Source of the DNA: Tenacibaculum singaporense
GTDB lineage: Bacteria; Bacteroidota; Bacteroidia; Flavobacteriales; Flavobacteriaceae
Direction: 5' to 3'
Assembly: GCF_003867015.1 (NCBI RefSeq)
Contig: NZ_CP032548.1
Location: 620,001 to 684,000, forward strand
Length of the DNA stretch: 64,000 nt
In this document: piece after piece, positions 1 to 8,728 of the stretch
Layout of the letters: every line of letters begins with the position of its first letter
Numbering within the stretch: position 1 is the stretch's first letter
Notes under the pieces: model-generated
Told to the model about the DNA's origin: nothing
The model's database searches: none
What the model saw: the letters and a program-made list of their open reading frames with translations, nothing else
Translations under genes and position numbers: made by a program

Positions 1-663
1 ACTTGTGGTCAACGTTGTACATCAACACGTCGTTTAATCATCCACGAATCTGTATATGATAAAGTAAGAGATGCGATTGTTGGAGCTTACGGTCAAATTA
101 AGATTGGAAACCCATTAGATGAAAACAATCACGTTGGACCATTAATTGATAAAGACTCAGTAGATACATATTTAGCTGCTATTGAAAAAGCAAAAGCTGA
201 AGGAGGTAAAGTATTAGTAGAAGGAGGTGTTTTAGAAGGAGAAGGATATGAAAGTGGTTGTTACGTTAAACCAGCAATTATTGAAGCTGAAAACCACTAT
301 GAAATCGTTCAACATGAAACATTTGCTCCAATTTTATACTTAATGAAGTATTCAGGAGATGTTGAAAACGCTATTGAATTACAAAATGGAGTAGCGCAAG
401 GATTATCTTCTTCAATCATGACAGCAGAAATGAAAGAAGCTGAAAAATTCTTATCATTCGCAGGGTCTGACTGTGGTATTGCTAACGTTAATATTGGTAC
501 TTCAGGAGCTGAAATCGGTGGTGCTTTCGGTGGTGAGAAAGAAACAGGTGGTGGACGTGAGTCTGGATCTGATGCTTGGAAAGTATACATGCGTCGTCAG
601 ACAAATACCGTAAACTATTCTGATGAGTTACCTTTAGCACAAGGAATTAAGTTCGATTTATAA
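1..663 (+). CDS. ALDH7-type aldehyde dehydrogenase, 3' part
   Basis: The gene is cut by the left window edge; the last 220 codons are present. The visible sequence opens with GQRCT, the catalytic-cysteine motif of the aldehyde dehydrogenase superfamily. Near the C-terminus are the glycine-rich blocks [19 protein letters not shown] and PLAQGIKF, which are typical of the ALDH7 (antiquitin) group. Members oxidise alpha-aminoadipic semialdehyde / piperideine-6-carboxylate with NAD+ in lysine breakdown, so that is the most likely substrate; the family is seen and the substrate is inferred. The gene ends just before a strong hairpin shared with the convergent ankyrin gene. The N-terminal NAD-binding part lies outside the window. 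Confidence 0.93.
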   Translation, partial: TCGQRCTSTRRLIIHESVYDKVRDAIVGAYGQIKIGNPLDENNHVGPLIDKDSVDTYLAAIEKAKAEGGKVLVEGGVLEGEGYESGCYVKPAIIEAENHYEIVQHETFAPILYLMKYSGDVENAIELQNGVAQGLSSSIMTAEMKEAEKFLSFAGSDCGIANVNIGTSGAEIGGAFGGEKETGGGRESGSDAWKVYMRRQTNTVNYSDELPLAQGIKFDL

Positions 664-687
664 GAAAACATAGTTTTCAAAACATAA

Positions 688-720
688 AAAAGTCTCATCA
701 TTTCGATGAGACTTTTTGTT
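688..720. terminator. Bidirectional terminator
   Basis: Nine-bp stem AGTCTCATC (691-699) with GATGAGACT (705-713), flanked by A5 on the left and T5 on the right. It lies between convergent genes and can serve both. Confidence 0.9.
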
Positions 721-742
721 TTTAACTAAGTTGGTGGTTATA

Positions 743-1126
743 CTATTTTTCTAAAGCAGCAGCAATAATTGTATAAGCTTCGTGTGCTTTTGACATTTTA
801 GCATACTCTAAGGCAGTGTACCCTCTTTCTGATTTTACTTTTAATTTAGCTCCACTATCAATTAATAATTGAACAATATCTGCTTTGTTATATCTAGCAG
901 CAAACATTAAAGGAGTTAATCCGGTAGATTTTCTGTTAATATCTGTTCCATTTTCAACCATAGCTTTTACAGCCTCAAAGTTTCCAGCTCTAATTAACTT
1001 ACAAAAAGTACTTACGTTAGGATATTCTAAGGTAGTTTTAACAGGAGCTTCGTATGAAGTTGAAGCAGCAGTGATAGTTCCGAAAGATAAAGCGATTGCT
1101 AAAGCAGTTAATACAAATTTTTTCAT
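743..1126 (-). CDS. Secreted ankyrin-repeat protein
   Basis: This 127-aa protein starts with a signal peptide (MKKF, a hydrophobic stretch, then a small-residue region around residues 18-21), so it is exported to the periplasm. Residues of about 35-127 form ankyrin repeats: TPLMFAARYNKADIVQLLI and a following GYTALEYAKM repeat fit the consensus. Ankyrin repeats mediate protein-protein contacts; no catalytic domain is present. It is convergent with the dehydrogenase and divergent from the helix-hairpin-helix gene. The partner is unknown. Confidence 0.85.
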   Translation of the reverse strand: MKKFVLTALAIALSFGTITAASTSYEAPVKTTLEYPNVSTFCKLIRAGNFEAVKAMVENGTDINRKSTGLTPLMFAARYNKADIVQLLIDSGAKLKVKSERGYTALEYAKMSKAHEAYTIIAAALEK

Positions 1127-1322
1127 GATGTTAAGTTTTTATTTTAAGATTAGGTTACAGCTAAAAGACGCCTATTAAAACAAAACGTTTCATTAAAAGT
1201 GCACACTTAACAATTATTTAAGATAAGGTCTTAAAAATCTCTTAATAGATTAAATAATTTTTAATAAATTAACAATCAGTAATTTAATTAACCAAAAACG
1301 TAACCAAACTTAAAACAGAATT

Positions 1323-1841
1323 ATGAATCAGAGTATATTAATTCCATTAATAGTAGGTGTTGTTTCTGCTATATTAGGCTATTTATTAGGAAGATTATTG
1401 AGTAAAAGCAAAAATGGAAATGAGAAAGTTCTTTTAAAAAATAAAATAGCCAAGCTAGAGTCAAGCTTGAGAAAATGTAAAGAAAGCAGGTCTATTTTAG
1501 AAACAGACTTAAAATTAGCGAAAGAATCGAGTGTGTTAATACCTTTTGATGCATCTTTAGCCAAAACGATTTTTGGAAAAAAAATAAAGGAAAATGATTT
1601 AAAAATAATTGAAGGTGTGGGACCTAAAATAGAAGAACTTTTCCATAACTCTGGAATTAGTACTTGGAAGGAGTTAGGGGAAACTTCAATAGATAAATGT
1701 CAAGAAGTGTTGAAAAGTGGAGGAGACCGTTACAGGGCTCATAAACCAAATACTTGGCCAAAACAAGCACAACTTGCTTATGAAGGTAAATGGCAAGAAC
1801 TAAAAGAATGGCAAGATAATTTGGATGGCGGAAAAGCATAA
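1323..1841 (+). CDS. Membrane-anchored helix-hairpin-helix protein
   Basis: A 172-aa protein. Residues 5-25 are one membrane segment (IPLIVGVVSAILGYLLG), followed by a short charged coiled-coil stretch to about residue 70. The C-terminal half has a helix-hairpin-helix block, LKIIEGVGPKIEELFHNSGI, seen in the COG3743 group described as predicted flap-endonuclease-like 5' DNA nucleases. The ending HKPNTWPKQAQLAYEGKW is typical of this group in Bacteroidota. DNA binding is plausible from the fold; nuclease activity is not shown by any motif I can see. It stands alone and has its own terminator. Confidence 0.8.
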   Translation: MNQSILIPLIVGVVSAILGYLLGRLLSKSKNGNEKVLLKNKIAKLESSLRKCKESRSILETDLKLAKESSVLIPFDASLAKTIFGKKIKENDLKIIEGVGPKIEELFHNSGISTWKELGETSIDKCQEVLKSGGDRYRAHKPNTWPKQAQLAYEGKWQELKEWQDNLDGGKA

Positions 1842-1850
1842 TAACAATAG

Positions 1851-1882
1851 AAATCCCTCGTAACTAGCGAGGGATTTTCTTT
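1851..1882 (+). terminator. Rho-independent terminator
   Basis: Nine-bp stem AATCCCTCG (1852-1860) with CGAGGGATT (1868-1876), then TTTTCTTTT. It is placed ten bases after the helix-hairpin-helix gene. Confidence 0.9.
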
Positions 1883-1912
1883 TATATTTGTTTGGAGCAA
1901 CTATAAAGTATT

Positions 1913-2674
1913 ATGAAAATTATCGATCTATCCAAACCTATTCAATACAATAAACAAGATCCATGGTTTATGAAAGTTAAAATAAAACATAAACCACATC
2001 ATAAATCAAAATGGTTAATTAGAATTTTAGGATTACCATTTAAACTTTTTCCAAAAAACTTTACAGGTTGGGCGGACGATACAATTCAAAAAATGGGAGT
2101 ACATTCTACAACTCATATCGATGCTCCTTGGCATTATTCTCCTACTGTAAATGGTGAAAAAGCAAAAACGATAGATGAAGTTCCGTTAGATTGGTGTTTT
2201 GGAGAAGGGATAGTGATTGACATGAAACATAAGGTAGATTTTGATCCAATCACAGTTGAAGATATTCAACAGTTTTTACAAGAAAACCAGTTAGAAATAC
2301 AACCAAATATGATTGTGTTGCTTAAAACAGGACGTGATAAACTTAACGGAACAAAAGACTTTCATAAAAAAGGTACAGGAGTAAGTGCTAAAGCTACTGA
2401 GTGGTTGATAGACCAAGGAATTAAAGTGATGGGAATTGATGCTTGGGGTTGGGATTTACCACTTCCTTATATGATTCAAAAAGCAAAAGAAACTAATAAT
2501 TCTGAATTGTTTTGGGAAGGACACTTGGTAGGACAAAACAAGGAATATTGTCATATGGAACAACTAGTAAACCTCGACGCATTACCGTTGACTGGATTTA
2601 AAGTAGCCGTATTTCCTTTAAAAATAATAGGGGCTTCTGCTGCACCTGCAAGAGTGGTTGCGATGTTAGAATAA
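1913..2674 (+). CDS. Cyclase-family metal-dependent hydrolase
   Basis: A 253-aa protein of the cyclase family (PF04199; kynurenine formamidase and related hydrolases). The metal-binding signature is seen as HSTTHIDAPWHY near residue 64, where the family motif is HxGTHxDxPxH; the usual Gly is replaced by Thr. Later conserved elements are TGRD, GIDAWGWD and a C-terminal CHMEQLVNLDALP block that supplies further metal or substrate ligands. The substrate cannot be told from sequence and there is no kynurenine-pathway neighbour, so I do not assign kynB. Confidence 0.85.
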   Translation: MKIIDLSKPIQYNKQDPWFMKVKIKHKPHHKSKWLIRILGLPFKLFPKNFTGWADDTIQKMGVHSTTHIDAPWHYSPTVNGEKAKTIDEVPLDWCFGEGIVIDMKHKVDFDPITVEDIQQFLQENQLEIQPNMIVLLKTGRDKLNGTKDFHKKGTGVSAKATEWLIDQGIKVMGIDAWGWDLPLPYMIQKAKETNNSELFWEGHLVGQNKEYCHMEQLVNLDALPLTGFKVAVFPLKIIGASAAPARVVAMLE

Positions 2675-2690
2675 AAATATTAACTTCATA

Positions 2691-2813
2691 TTTTTGCTAT
2701 TAGCTTTAGTAGCTAGAGTTATTGGTACCATAGGTAGTTTTGGATCATCCGTTTTCTTTGTGCCTCTAGGAAACTTTTATTTTAGGACCTATAGCTATCG
2801 ATTGTTCAGTTAG
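2691..2813 (+). pseudogene. Remnant of a TSUP (TauE/SafE) transporter gene
   Basis: Reading in the frame of base 2691 gives about 40 codons before a stop at 2811. They include ARVIGTIGSFGSSVFFVPLG followed by NFYF. In Bacteroidota TSUP (PF01925) permeases the first transmembrane helix carries a very similar GTIGGFGSSVFFVP block. No start codon or downstream helices remain, and the following sequence to 2930 has stops in all frames. This is therefore a truncated relic, not a working gene. The assignment rests on recognising a single motif. Confidence 0.6.
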
Positions 2814-2930
2814 CATTGAGGTAATTAAATATTTAAATTGGTTTCATATTCTTAATCATGCTGTTTTCCTAATTTGACGCAACCTTTTGTACTAATAAAC
2901 ATCTAAGTATTAAATGGTAAATCTAAAAAC

Positions 2931-3320
2931 ATGAAAAAGCAAATTTTACTTTTATTGGTTGTTAGCCTTATGTTCTCTTGTAACAACGATGAAGATAACT
3001 TAGAAACAGAATTAATAGGAAAATGGAAATTAATTGAGGTTTTAGCAGACCCAGGAGATGGTAGTGGAACTTTTGAACCTGTTAGAAGTAATAAAACTAT
3101 TGAATTTAAAAGTGATGGAACATTAACAACTAATAATTCTTTATGTGATCCATACTCAGATGAAATGATAAGTTCAGGAACTTATGAAAACAATACTATA
3201 ACTACTGGTTGTCAAAACCCTAATATTGCAACTATATCTTTTGAATTAAAGAATCAGTATTTAATTTTAAATTTTATTTCTAATGAAGGATATTCTCAAA
3301 AATTTGAAAAGATAAATTAA
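2931..3320 (+). CDS. Lipocalin-like lipoprotein
   Basis: A 129-aa protein with a lipoprotein signal peptide (lipobox ending at Cys17, LMFSC, followed by NNDED). The mature part begins LIGKWKLIEV, the usual first strand of the lipocalin-like family (PF13648 type) common in flavobacteria, with later strands such as KTIEFKSDGTL. It is probably anchored to the outer membrane. Ligand and role are unknown. The gene is convergent with the AlbA_2 gene and I see no hairpin between them. Confidence 0.8.
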   Translation: MKKQILLLLVVSLMFSCNNDEDNLETELIGKWKLIEVLADPGDGSGTFEPVRSNKTIEFKSDGTLTTNNSLCDPYSDEMISSGTYENNTITTGCQNPNIATISFELKNQYLILNFISNEGYSQKFEKIN

Positions 3321-3357
3321 TACAGAAATTACGATAATAACTTTCAGTTAAAATATT

Positions 3358-4497
3358 CTAATTATACTTTACCTTACGTATTACGCGCATGGCTTCTTTA
3401 TATTTAATATAGGTAGTTTTATCTTCTAAATTTTTAATATAATTTTTTGCTTTTTTAAGTTGTATAGGAGCGTCTTCAAACCCGTTTAAATAACAGATTA
3501 AATAGGAGGTGGGTAATCGATACACATCTTCATGCTCAGTAACTGAAAGTGACTTCTTTTTCACAATTTTAGCAACAATACTATTATTGTTTTTATAAAT
3601 GAGTTGTAATATATCATTATGATATTGAGGAGCTTCAAAGAGAAATTCCGTAACAATATCATGCTTGCCGTTATCTTTAAAATTGATAATTGTTTTTTCT
3701 AGCGGGTATCTTTTTTCAGTCTTATCAATTCCTAAAACAATGTATTCGGTAATAATAAAAGACTGTTCGTTGTAACTAATTTGTACATCATCTAACGAAG
3801 AAAAAAACAAACGTACTTGTTCGTTTACTAATTCAATATCAACACGAGTAAAAAACTCTTCATTATTTATAATTTTCTTTTTTCCTGCCCAACAAAGTAC
3901 AAATTGTTCGTTAAATACTTTGTATTGCGGATTATATTCTGGTTTGTGTCTATTAATAAAGTCGAAAACGCCATCAAGGGTAAGTTGAATATTGTTACTT
4001 GCGTTTTTTTCAATAGCTTCAACAATAGCTTTATTGTTATTTTTTAGAACAAAATTTTCTTCAGCAGGCATGGAATTGCTGCCTCTGCGATAAAAAATAG
4101 TTCCTCTACGATACTTCCAGGCATTTTTAGCTAAAGATGTGATTAGTTTGGTAGGATAAATAGTTACCAATCCAATTACCTTATGACGTTGCAAACGAGG
4201 AAAAGGAACATTTTCATATTCTATTTTTGGAGGATTATTCAGATAAGCATTTACCAAATTTTGAATTTTACTATCATCGTAAAAATCAACCCCAATAATT
4301 TTATTTTCTTCATCCTCAATACCAATAACAATGTAAGAGTTATTGTTAGGGTTTGAATTAGAAAGCGCACAAACGTGTTTTATAAATTTAGCTTTTCCTT
4401 CTTTAGAACCTAAGGATAACTTTTGCTTTTTATCATAAAAACTATTTTCGTCGTTATGCGACAGTAAGTTTTTAATTAAAAGACGTTTGTTAATCAC
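3358..4497 (-). CDS. AlbA_2 (Schlafen-type) domain protein
   Basis: A 379-aa protein. Residues of about 15-140 match the AlbA_2 domain (PF04326; divergent AAA_4/Schlafen-like): an acidic start, KHVCALSNSNPNN, SYIVIGIEDE, NKIIGVDFYDD and a GLVTIYPT strand. The rest (residues 150-379) is a lineage-specific region with no motif that I recognise. AlbA_2 proteins bind nucleic acids and some act in defence or regulation, but no nuclease motif is visible here. It starts three bases after the SDR stop, so the two genes are co-transcribed. Confidence 0.75.
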   Translation of the reverse strand: MINKRLLIKNLLSHNDENSFYDKKQKLSLGSKEGKAKFIKHVCALSNSNPNNNSYIVIGIEDEENKIIGVDFYDDSKIQNLVNAYLNNPPKIEYENVPFPRLQRHKVIGLVTIYPTKLITSLAKNAWKYRRGTIFYRRGSNSMPAEENFVLKNNNKAIVEAIEKNASNNIQLTLDGVFDFINRHKPEYNPQYKVFNEQFVLCWAGKKKIINNEEFFTRVDIELVNEQVRLFFSSLDDVQISYNEQSFIITEYIVLGIDKTEKRYPLEKTIINFKDNGKHDIVTEFLFEAPQYHNDILQLIYKNNNSIVAKIVKKKSLSVTEHEDVYRLPTSYLICYLNGFEDAPIQLKKAKNYIKNLEDKTTYIKYKEAMRVIRKVKYN

Positions 4498-4500
4498 AAT

Positions 4501-5256
4501 CTAAGCGTTTTTGTTCACAATAGTTGCACTAGCTTGCGCTGTAGGGTATACAATTAAATCTTCAATATTTACATGGTACGGACGAGTAACTACAAAGTGA
4601 ATAATATCAGCTATATCTTCAGGTTGTAGTGCTTTGTATCCTTGATATACAGTTTTAGCTCTTTCAGAATCTCCTTTAAAACGAACATCAGAAAATTCTG
4701 TTTCTACCAATCCAGGGTGAATGGCACATACGCGAATATTATGTTGATTCAAATCAATACGCATTCCCTTATTTAAGGCATTTACAGCGAATTTTGACGC
4801 ACAATACACATTTCCGTTAGGATACACATCTTTTCCTGCAATAGAACCAATATTTACAATGAAACCGTTGTTGCGTTCAACCATTTGAGGGATGATAGCT
4901 TTTGAAACATATAATAGGCCTTTAACGTTTCCGTCAATCATAGCGTCCCAATCGTCAATATTTCCATTTTGAATGCTGTTTAATCCATGAGCATTTCCAG
5001 CATTGTTAATAAGAATATCAATATGTTTAAATTCGTCAGGTAAACTATTGATTGCATTTTGTACTTCTTCGTTATAACGAACATCAAACTGAAGTATATG
5101 TACTTTGGTAAATTTTGATAATTCTTGTTGCAGTTTTTGTAGCTTTTCAATACGTCTACCACAAAGAATTAAATTGATGTTATTTGTTGCAAAAAGTTGA
5201 GCGGTTGCCTTACCAATACCTGAGGTTGCTCCAGTAATTAAAGCAGTTTGTTGCAT
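4501..5256 (-). CDS. SDR-family NAD(P)-dependent oxidoreductase
   Basis: A 251-aa classical short-chain dehydrogenase. The cofactor site is TGATSGIG at residues 8-15, the structural motif NNAG is near residue 86, and the catalytic Ser and YxxxK are in GSIAGKDVYPNGNVYCASK. The CGRR sequence after the second strand suggests NADP(H). It resembles the YdfG-like group that acts on 3-hydroxy acids or serine, but the substrate is uncertain. It is the first gene of a two-gene operon with the AlbA_2 gene. Confidence 0.9.
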   Translation of the reverse strand: MQQTALITGATSGIGKATAQLFATNNINLILCGRRIEKLQKLQQELSKFTKVHILQFDVRYNEEVQNAINSLPDEFKHIDILINNAGNAHGLNSIQNGNIDDWDAMIDGNVKGLLYVSKAIIPQMVERNNGFIVNIGSIAGKDVYPNGNVYCASKFAVNALNKGMRIDLNQHNIRVCAIHPGLVETEFSDVRFKGDSERAKTVYQGYKALQPEDIADIIHFVVTRPYHVNIEDLIVYPTAQASATIVNKNA

Positions 5257-5310
5257 GGTTTTTTGTTTTGTATAAAGGTAAACTTTTTTATGCTAAGCAA
5301 CTATTATAAA

Positions 5311-5340
5311 ATGAAAAACCGCCCCTTACGGAGCGGTTCC
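5311..5340 (-). terminator. Terminator for the upstream lipoprotein gene
   Basis: Imperfect hairpin AACCGCCCC (5317-5325) with GGAGCGGTT (5330-5338), one mismatch. On the minus strand it is followed by TTTTCATTTT, so it fits the end of the lipoprotein gene that stops at 5390. Confidence 0.65.
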
Positions 5341-5389
5341 TTTTAGTTGGCTACTACACCAACCAAAAATCAACTAACCAAACTTTATT

Positions 5390-6307
5390 TTATTTCCTTT
5401 TCGGAACTGTTTCTCTTTCTATTTTAGTACGCTTTCTACCACTATTTCTTACAGCTGGTTTAGCAGTACTTGTTTTTTCTCCTTTAAGATATTGTATAAA
5501 ACCTCTTCCTGAAAAAACATATGTTATTTGAGAACTTACATGGTATAACTGTATCGTTTCGTCATTTATAACGGTTAAGTCAAATTCTTCAGTATCTCCG
5601 TTATCATAATTAAGTGTTAAATATTTTAAGTTTTCTTCACCCTGAACATTACGAACTATATAGCTCCCTTTAAAGTCCCAGTTTATATAATCAATATTTG
5701 TGCCAAAAGGGTCATGCGATGAGTAGAATGTTACATCATTTTCAGGAGTAAACTGTAAATAATTTTCATAATCAAACGGGTTTTCAACACCACCAGATCT
5801 TCTAGTTCTTTCCCAAGCTTTAAACTCTTGTAAAAAATACTCAATATTTTCATAGAACAACATGTCATAATCAAAAGAATTTACTTGATAACCTACTAAA
5901 TAATAACTGACATTTTGCGATAAATCATCAATTCTAATTTCGTTACTAGAAAGTTGTACCACATCAAATTCAAAATATCCATCTATATCGTGACGTGTTT
6001 CTAAAATTGTTCCGTATGTACTATAGTTACCCACAGCTATACCTAAACCATTTCCGGTTTTACCAATATCAACAATATTGTTATTTGCATACATGGTTCC
6101 GTTTAAAAAAGAAATAGTAAAAGCTCTTGATAAAAAAGGAACTTCGCCACTACCAGTTGTTCTGTGATAATCTACATACCATAAATCATAACTTGAAATA
6201 TATTCGTTTAATGAAAAACCATCATCTACAATTTCATTTCTTACAACACACGACGTAAGTGTTACACCACTAATAAGTAGTACTAAAAGTAATTTTATAC
6301 GTTTCAT
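5390..6307 (-). CDS. Conserved flavobacterial lipoprotein, unknown function
   Basis: I chose the ATG at 6307 (MKRIKLLL) over 6313 because it gives a standard lipoprotein signal peptide ending in LTSC; the product is 305 aa. The mature protein is rich in aromatic residues and Asn, with repeated beta-like segments, and ends in a very basic tail (SGRKRTKIERETVPKRK). I recognise no catalytic motif. Similar flavobacterial lipoproteins are, as I recall, often labelled nicotinic acid mononucleotide adenylyltransferase in databases; nothing here supports that, because no nucleotidyltransferase motif is present. Confidence 0.7.
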   Translation of the reverse strand: MKRIKLLLVLLISGVTLTSCVVRNEIVDDGFSLNEYISSYDLWYVDYHRTTGSGEVPFLSRAFTISFLNGTMYANNNIVDIGKTGNGLGIAVGNYSTYGTILETRHDIDGYFEFDVVQLSSNEIRIDDLSQNVSYYLVGYQVNSFDYDMLFYENIEYFLQEFKAWERTRRSGGVENPFDYENYLQFTPENDVTFYSSHDPFGTNIDYINWDFKGSYIVRNVQGEENLKYLTLNYDNGDTEEFDLTVINDETIQLYHVSSQITYVFSGRGFIQYLKGEKTSTAKPAVRNSGRKRTKIERETVPKRK

Positions 6308-6359
6308 AAGCATTCGTTTTATGGTTATGCTTATAGGTTTTCAAATTACGTGCCAAAAA

Positions 6360-6388
6360 TAAAAACACCTCAAAAAAGAGGTGTTTAA
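6360..6388 (-). terminator. Rho-independent terminator
   Basis: Eight-bp stem AACACCTC (6364-6371) with GAGGTGTT (6378-6385). On the minus strand it is followed by TTTTTATTTTT. It ends the 156-aa lipoprotein gene. Confidence 0.85.
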
Positions 6389-6409
6389 AGCTATTCTATG
6401 CTAAGGCTT

Positions 6410-6880
6410 TTATTGCATAAAGACCTTATCTTTTTTTATAATGTTTTCTATTTTAACGTAGTGTGTTTTCTCTCCTATGACATAAGAAATCATTGCTTCA
6501 TTTTCTTTTAATTCAAAAGGAAATTCTTCTGCAGGAGTGTTTGGAGTATTTCCAAACTCTTTTTTAGGATCAGCATGTAAAATAAGATCCTTTCGGTCAT
6601 TAGATGAGGTTTTATAACGTGCAGCAATGTATTGTTTATCGTTATGTTGCTCAACAATAGCTTTGGTAATCCTGTTTTGAAAATATACTTTTTGAAAATC
6701 AACAGGTTTTTCAGCAGTGAAATTGATAATTAAGTTAGTAGAGTTATAACTACCTTTTACACCTCCTGTTACATGAGAATAACTTGCCGATTCTATTTTG
6801 AAAGGATGATTGTTTTCCATTTTTACACTTGCGCATTTCGTAAAGCTTAGAGCTAAAATTAAGATTCCAATTAATTTCAT
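6410..6880 (-). CDS. Small lipoprotein, unknown function
   Basis: A 156-aa protein with a short signal peptide and a lipobox-like LSFTKC ending at Cys16. The mature part has no family that I recognise. It contains alternating beta-type segments and a PAEEFPFEL stretch. It is divergently arranged from the FAD oxidoreductase, only about 70 bases between the start codons, so the two may share a regulatory region. Confidence 0.65.
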   Translation of the reverse strand: MKLIGILILALSFTKCASVKMENNHPFKIESASYSHVTGGVKGSYNSTNLIINFTAEKPVDFQKVYFQNRITKAIVEQHNDKQYIAARYKTSSNDRKDLILHADPKKEFGNTPNTPAEEFPFELKENEAMISYVIGEKTHYVKIENIIKKDKVFMQ

Positions 6881-6951
6881 AGAGTTGTTTTTTAATGTTT
6901 AAATTTAGACATTCAAGGAGTGTGCCAAGTCACAAATATAATCAGATTTAT

Positions 6952-8067
6952 ATGAAGTTGAATTTCAGTTACTGGGAACTAAAAGAGTGGTTTACAAATG
7001 TTGATTTTACTGTAGTAGGAAGTGGAATTGTGGGGTTAAATTGTGCATTGCAATTAAGAGAAAAATACCCCAAGGCAAAAATTCTAGTTTTAGAAAAAGG
7101 AGTGTTACCACAAGGAGCCAGCACAAAAAATGCAGGTTTTGCTTGTTTTGGAAGCTTATCAGAATTAATCGATGATTTACAAACACATACAGAAGAAGAG
7201 GTATTTAACTTAGTAAAAAAACGTTGTGAAGGATTACAGCTTTTAAGAACTACTTTAGGTGATAATAAAATCGATTTTCAACAAAATAAAGGCTATGAAC
7301 TGTTTTTAACAAAAGAGTTATATGAATCTTGTTTGAATAAAAAAGAAGCTATAAATAAGCTTTTGCAACCATTATTTAATTCAGATGTTTTTACGGTAGA
7401 ACATAATAAGTTTAATTTTCAAAACATTTATAAAAACTATATTACCAATAATTTTGAAGGTCAAATAGATACTGGTAAAATGGCTGCGAAATTGTTAGAA
7501 AAAGTATTGTCTTCAGGAATAAAAATTATCAATAACATTCAGGTTGAAAAGTTTATTGAAAATAATGAGCAGGTAGAGGTTGAAACGAACCAAATTACAT
7601 TTAACACAAAAAAACTATTTATTGCTACTAATGGTTTTGCAAATCAATTATTAAATGAAAGCGTGAAACCAGCTAGAGCACAAGTATTAATTACGAAACC
7701 AATTGAAAATTTACATATAAAAGGAACCTTTCATTTAGATAAAGGTTATTATTATTTTAGAAATATTGATGATAGAATTTTGTTTGGAGGAGGAAGAAAC
7801 CTTGATTTTAAAGGGGAGAAAACTATTGAATTTGGACAAACAGCGCTTATTCAAAATAAATTAGAAGAAATCTTAAAAACAACAATTTTACCAAATACTA
7901 AAGTTGAAATTGAACATCGTTGGAGCGGAATTATGGGAGTTGGAAATCAGAAAAAAACGATTGTAAAACAGCTTTCAAATAATGTGTTTTGTGGTGTACG
8001 ATTAGGAGGAATGGGAGTTGCTATAGGAAGTTTGGTAGGGAAGGAGTTAGCGCAACTTGTAAATTAG
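6952..8067 (+). CDS. DAO-family FAD-dependent oxidoreductase
   Basis: A DAO-family (PF01266) flavoprotein. The FAD-binding Rossmann motif is VVGSGIVGLNCALQL near residue 22, followed by LVLEKG and the substrate-proximal GASTKNAGFACFGS. The C-terminal RLGGMGVAIGSLVG binds the FAD ring. I place the start at 6952 (MKLNFSYWELKEW, 371 aa). An upstream in-frame ATG at 6895 would add a basic 19-residue leader that lies inside the divergent promoter region. The family oxidises amines or amino acids; the substrate is unknown. The next gene follows after 21 bases. Confidence 0.85.
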   Translation: MKLNFSYWELKEWFTNVDFTVVGSGIVGLNCALQLREKYPKAKILVLEKGVLPQGASTKNAGFACFGSLSELIDDLQTHTEEEVFNLVKKRCEGLQLLRTTLGDNKIDFQQNKGYELFLTKELYESCLNKKEAINKLLQPLFNSDVFTVEHNKFNFQNIYKNYITNNFEGQIDTGKMAAKLLEKVLSSGIKIINNIQVEKFIENNEQVEVETNQITFNTKKLFIATNGFANQLLNESVKPARAQVLITKPIENLHIKGTFHLDKGYYYFRNIDDRILFGGGRNLDFKGEKTIEFGQTALIQNKLEEILKTTILPNTKVEIEHRWSGIMGVGNQKKTIVKQLSNNVFCGVRLGGMGVAIGSLVGKELAQLVN

Positions 8068-8088
8068 TATTGATTAGAAAAGTAAAAA

Positions 8089-8541
8089 ATGAATATTAAA
8101 GAAGAGTTATACAAACAATGTGAGTTGTATGTAAATAAACGTTTACAAACTGTAGAAGAAACAATTACTTCTCATCAAAAAGCATTACAATCTGAAACAA
8201 AAAGTTCTGCGGGAGATAAACATGAAACAGGAAGAGCAATGTTGCAGTTAGAAATGGAAAAAGCGAGTCAGCAACTTAGTGGAATTGCTCAAATGAAAGA
8301 AACACTTGCTAAAATTAATACAGATACAACTTCAAGAATAGCTCATTTAGGAAGTGTGGTTATAACCACCTCAACTATAAACTATTTTATTAGTGTGAGT
8401 GTAGGGTTGTTAACTTTTAAAAATAAAAAATATTTCGCAATATCTCCATCTTCACCTATTGGAAGGCTAATTTTAGGGAAAAAGGAAGGAGAATCTTTTG
8501 AATTCAACGGAGCAAAAAACATCATAAAAGAAATTTTTTAG
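8089..8541 (+). CDS. GreA/GreB C-terminal-like protein
   Basis: A 150-aa protein. Residues 1-80 are helical and charged, like the Gre coiled coil. The C-terminal half has the FKBP-like Gre features SPSSPIGRLILGKKEGESF, close to the GreA signature SPIGxALLGKxxGD. Related flavobacterial proteins are, as I recall, often mislabelled 3-oxoacyl-ACP synthase; there is no thiolase motif here. A role at RNA polymerase is plausible but not shown. It probably forms a transcription unit with the preceding oxidoreductase. Confidence 0.7.
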   Translation: MNIKEELYKQCELYVNKRLQTVEETITSHQKALQSETKSSAGDKHETGRAMLQLEMEKASQQLSGIAQMKETLAKINTDTTSRIAHLGSVVITTSTINYFISVSVGLLTFKNKKYFAISPSSPIGRLILGKKEGESFEFNGAKNIIKEIF

Positions 8542-8728
8542 AAAAAAAGGTAGGGTAAAATAAAAGTTATTTGTTTTAGTTTTGGAAAGGTTGTTATAAC
8601 CAGAACAGAAAAAGAAGCTATAATACACTTTTATCTTTTGGTGTTTAAGATGGTAAGGGTGTATTTTTTAGAAAAATAATTTATTTTAAGATAGTTGAGT
8701 AATAATTATTGAGATAGTTATTATTGGT

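Noticed and set aside
5390..6307. Nicotinate mononucleotide adenylyltransferase (common database label for this lipoprotein type)
   Set aside because: No nucleotidyltransferase motif is present and the protein is an exported lipoprotein.
6895..6951. Upstream ATG that would extend the FAD oxidoreductase by 19 residues
   Set aside because: The extra residues are basic, unlike the family's N-terminus, and lie in the divergent promoter region.
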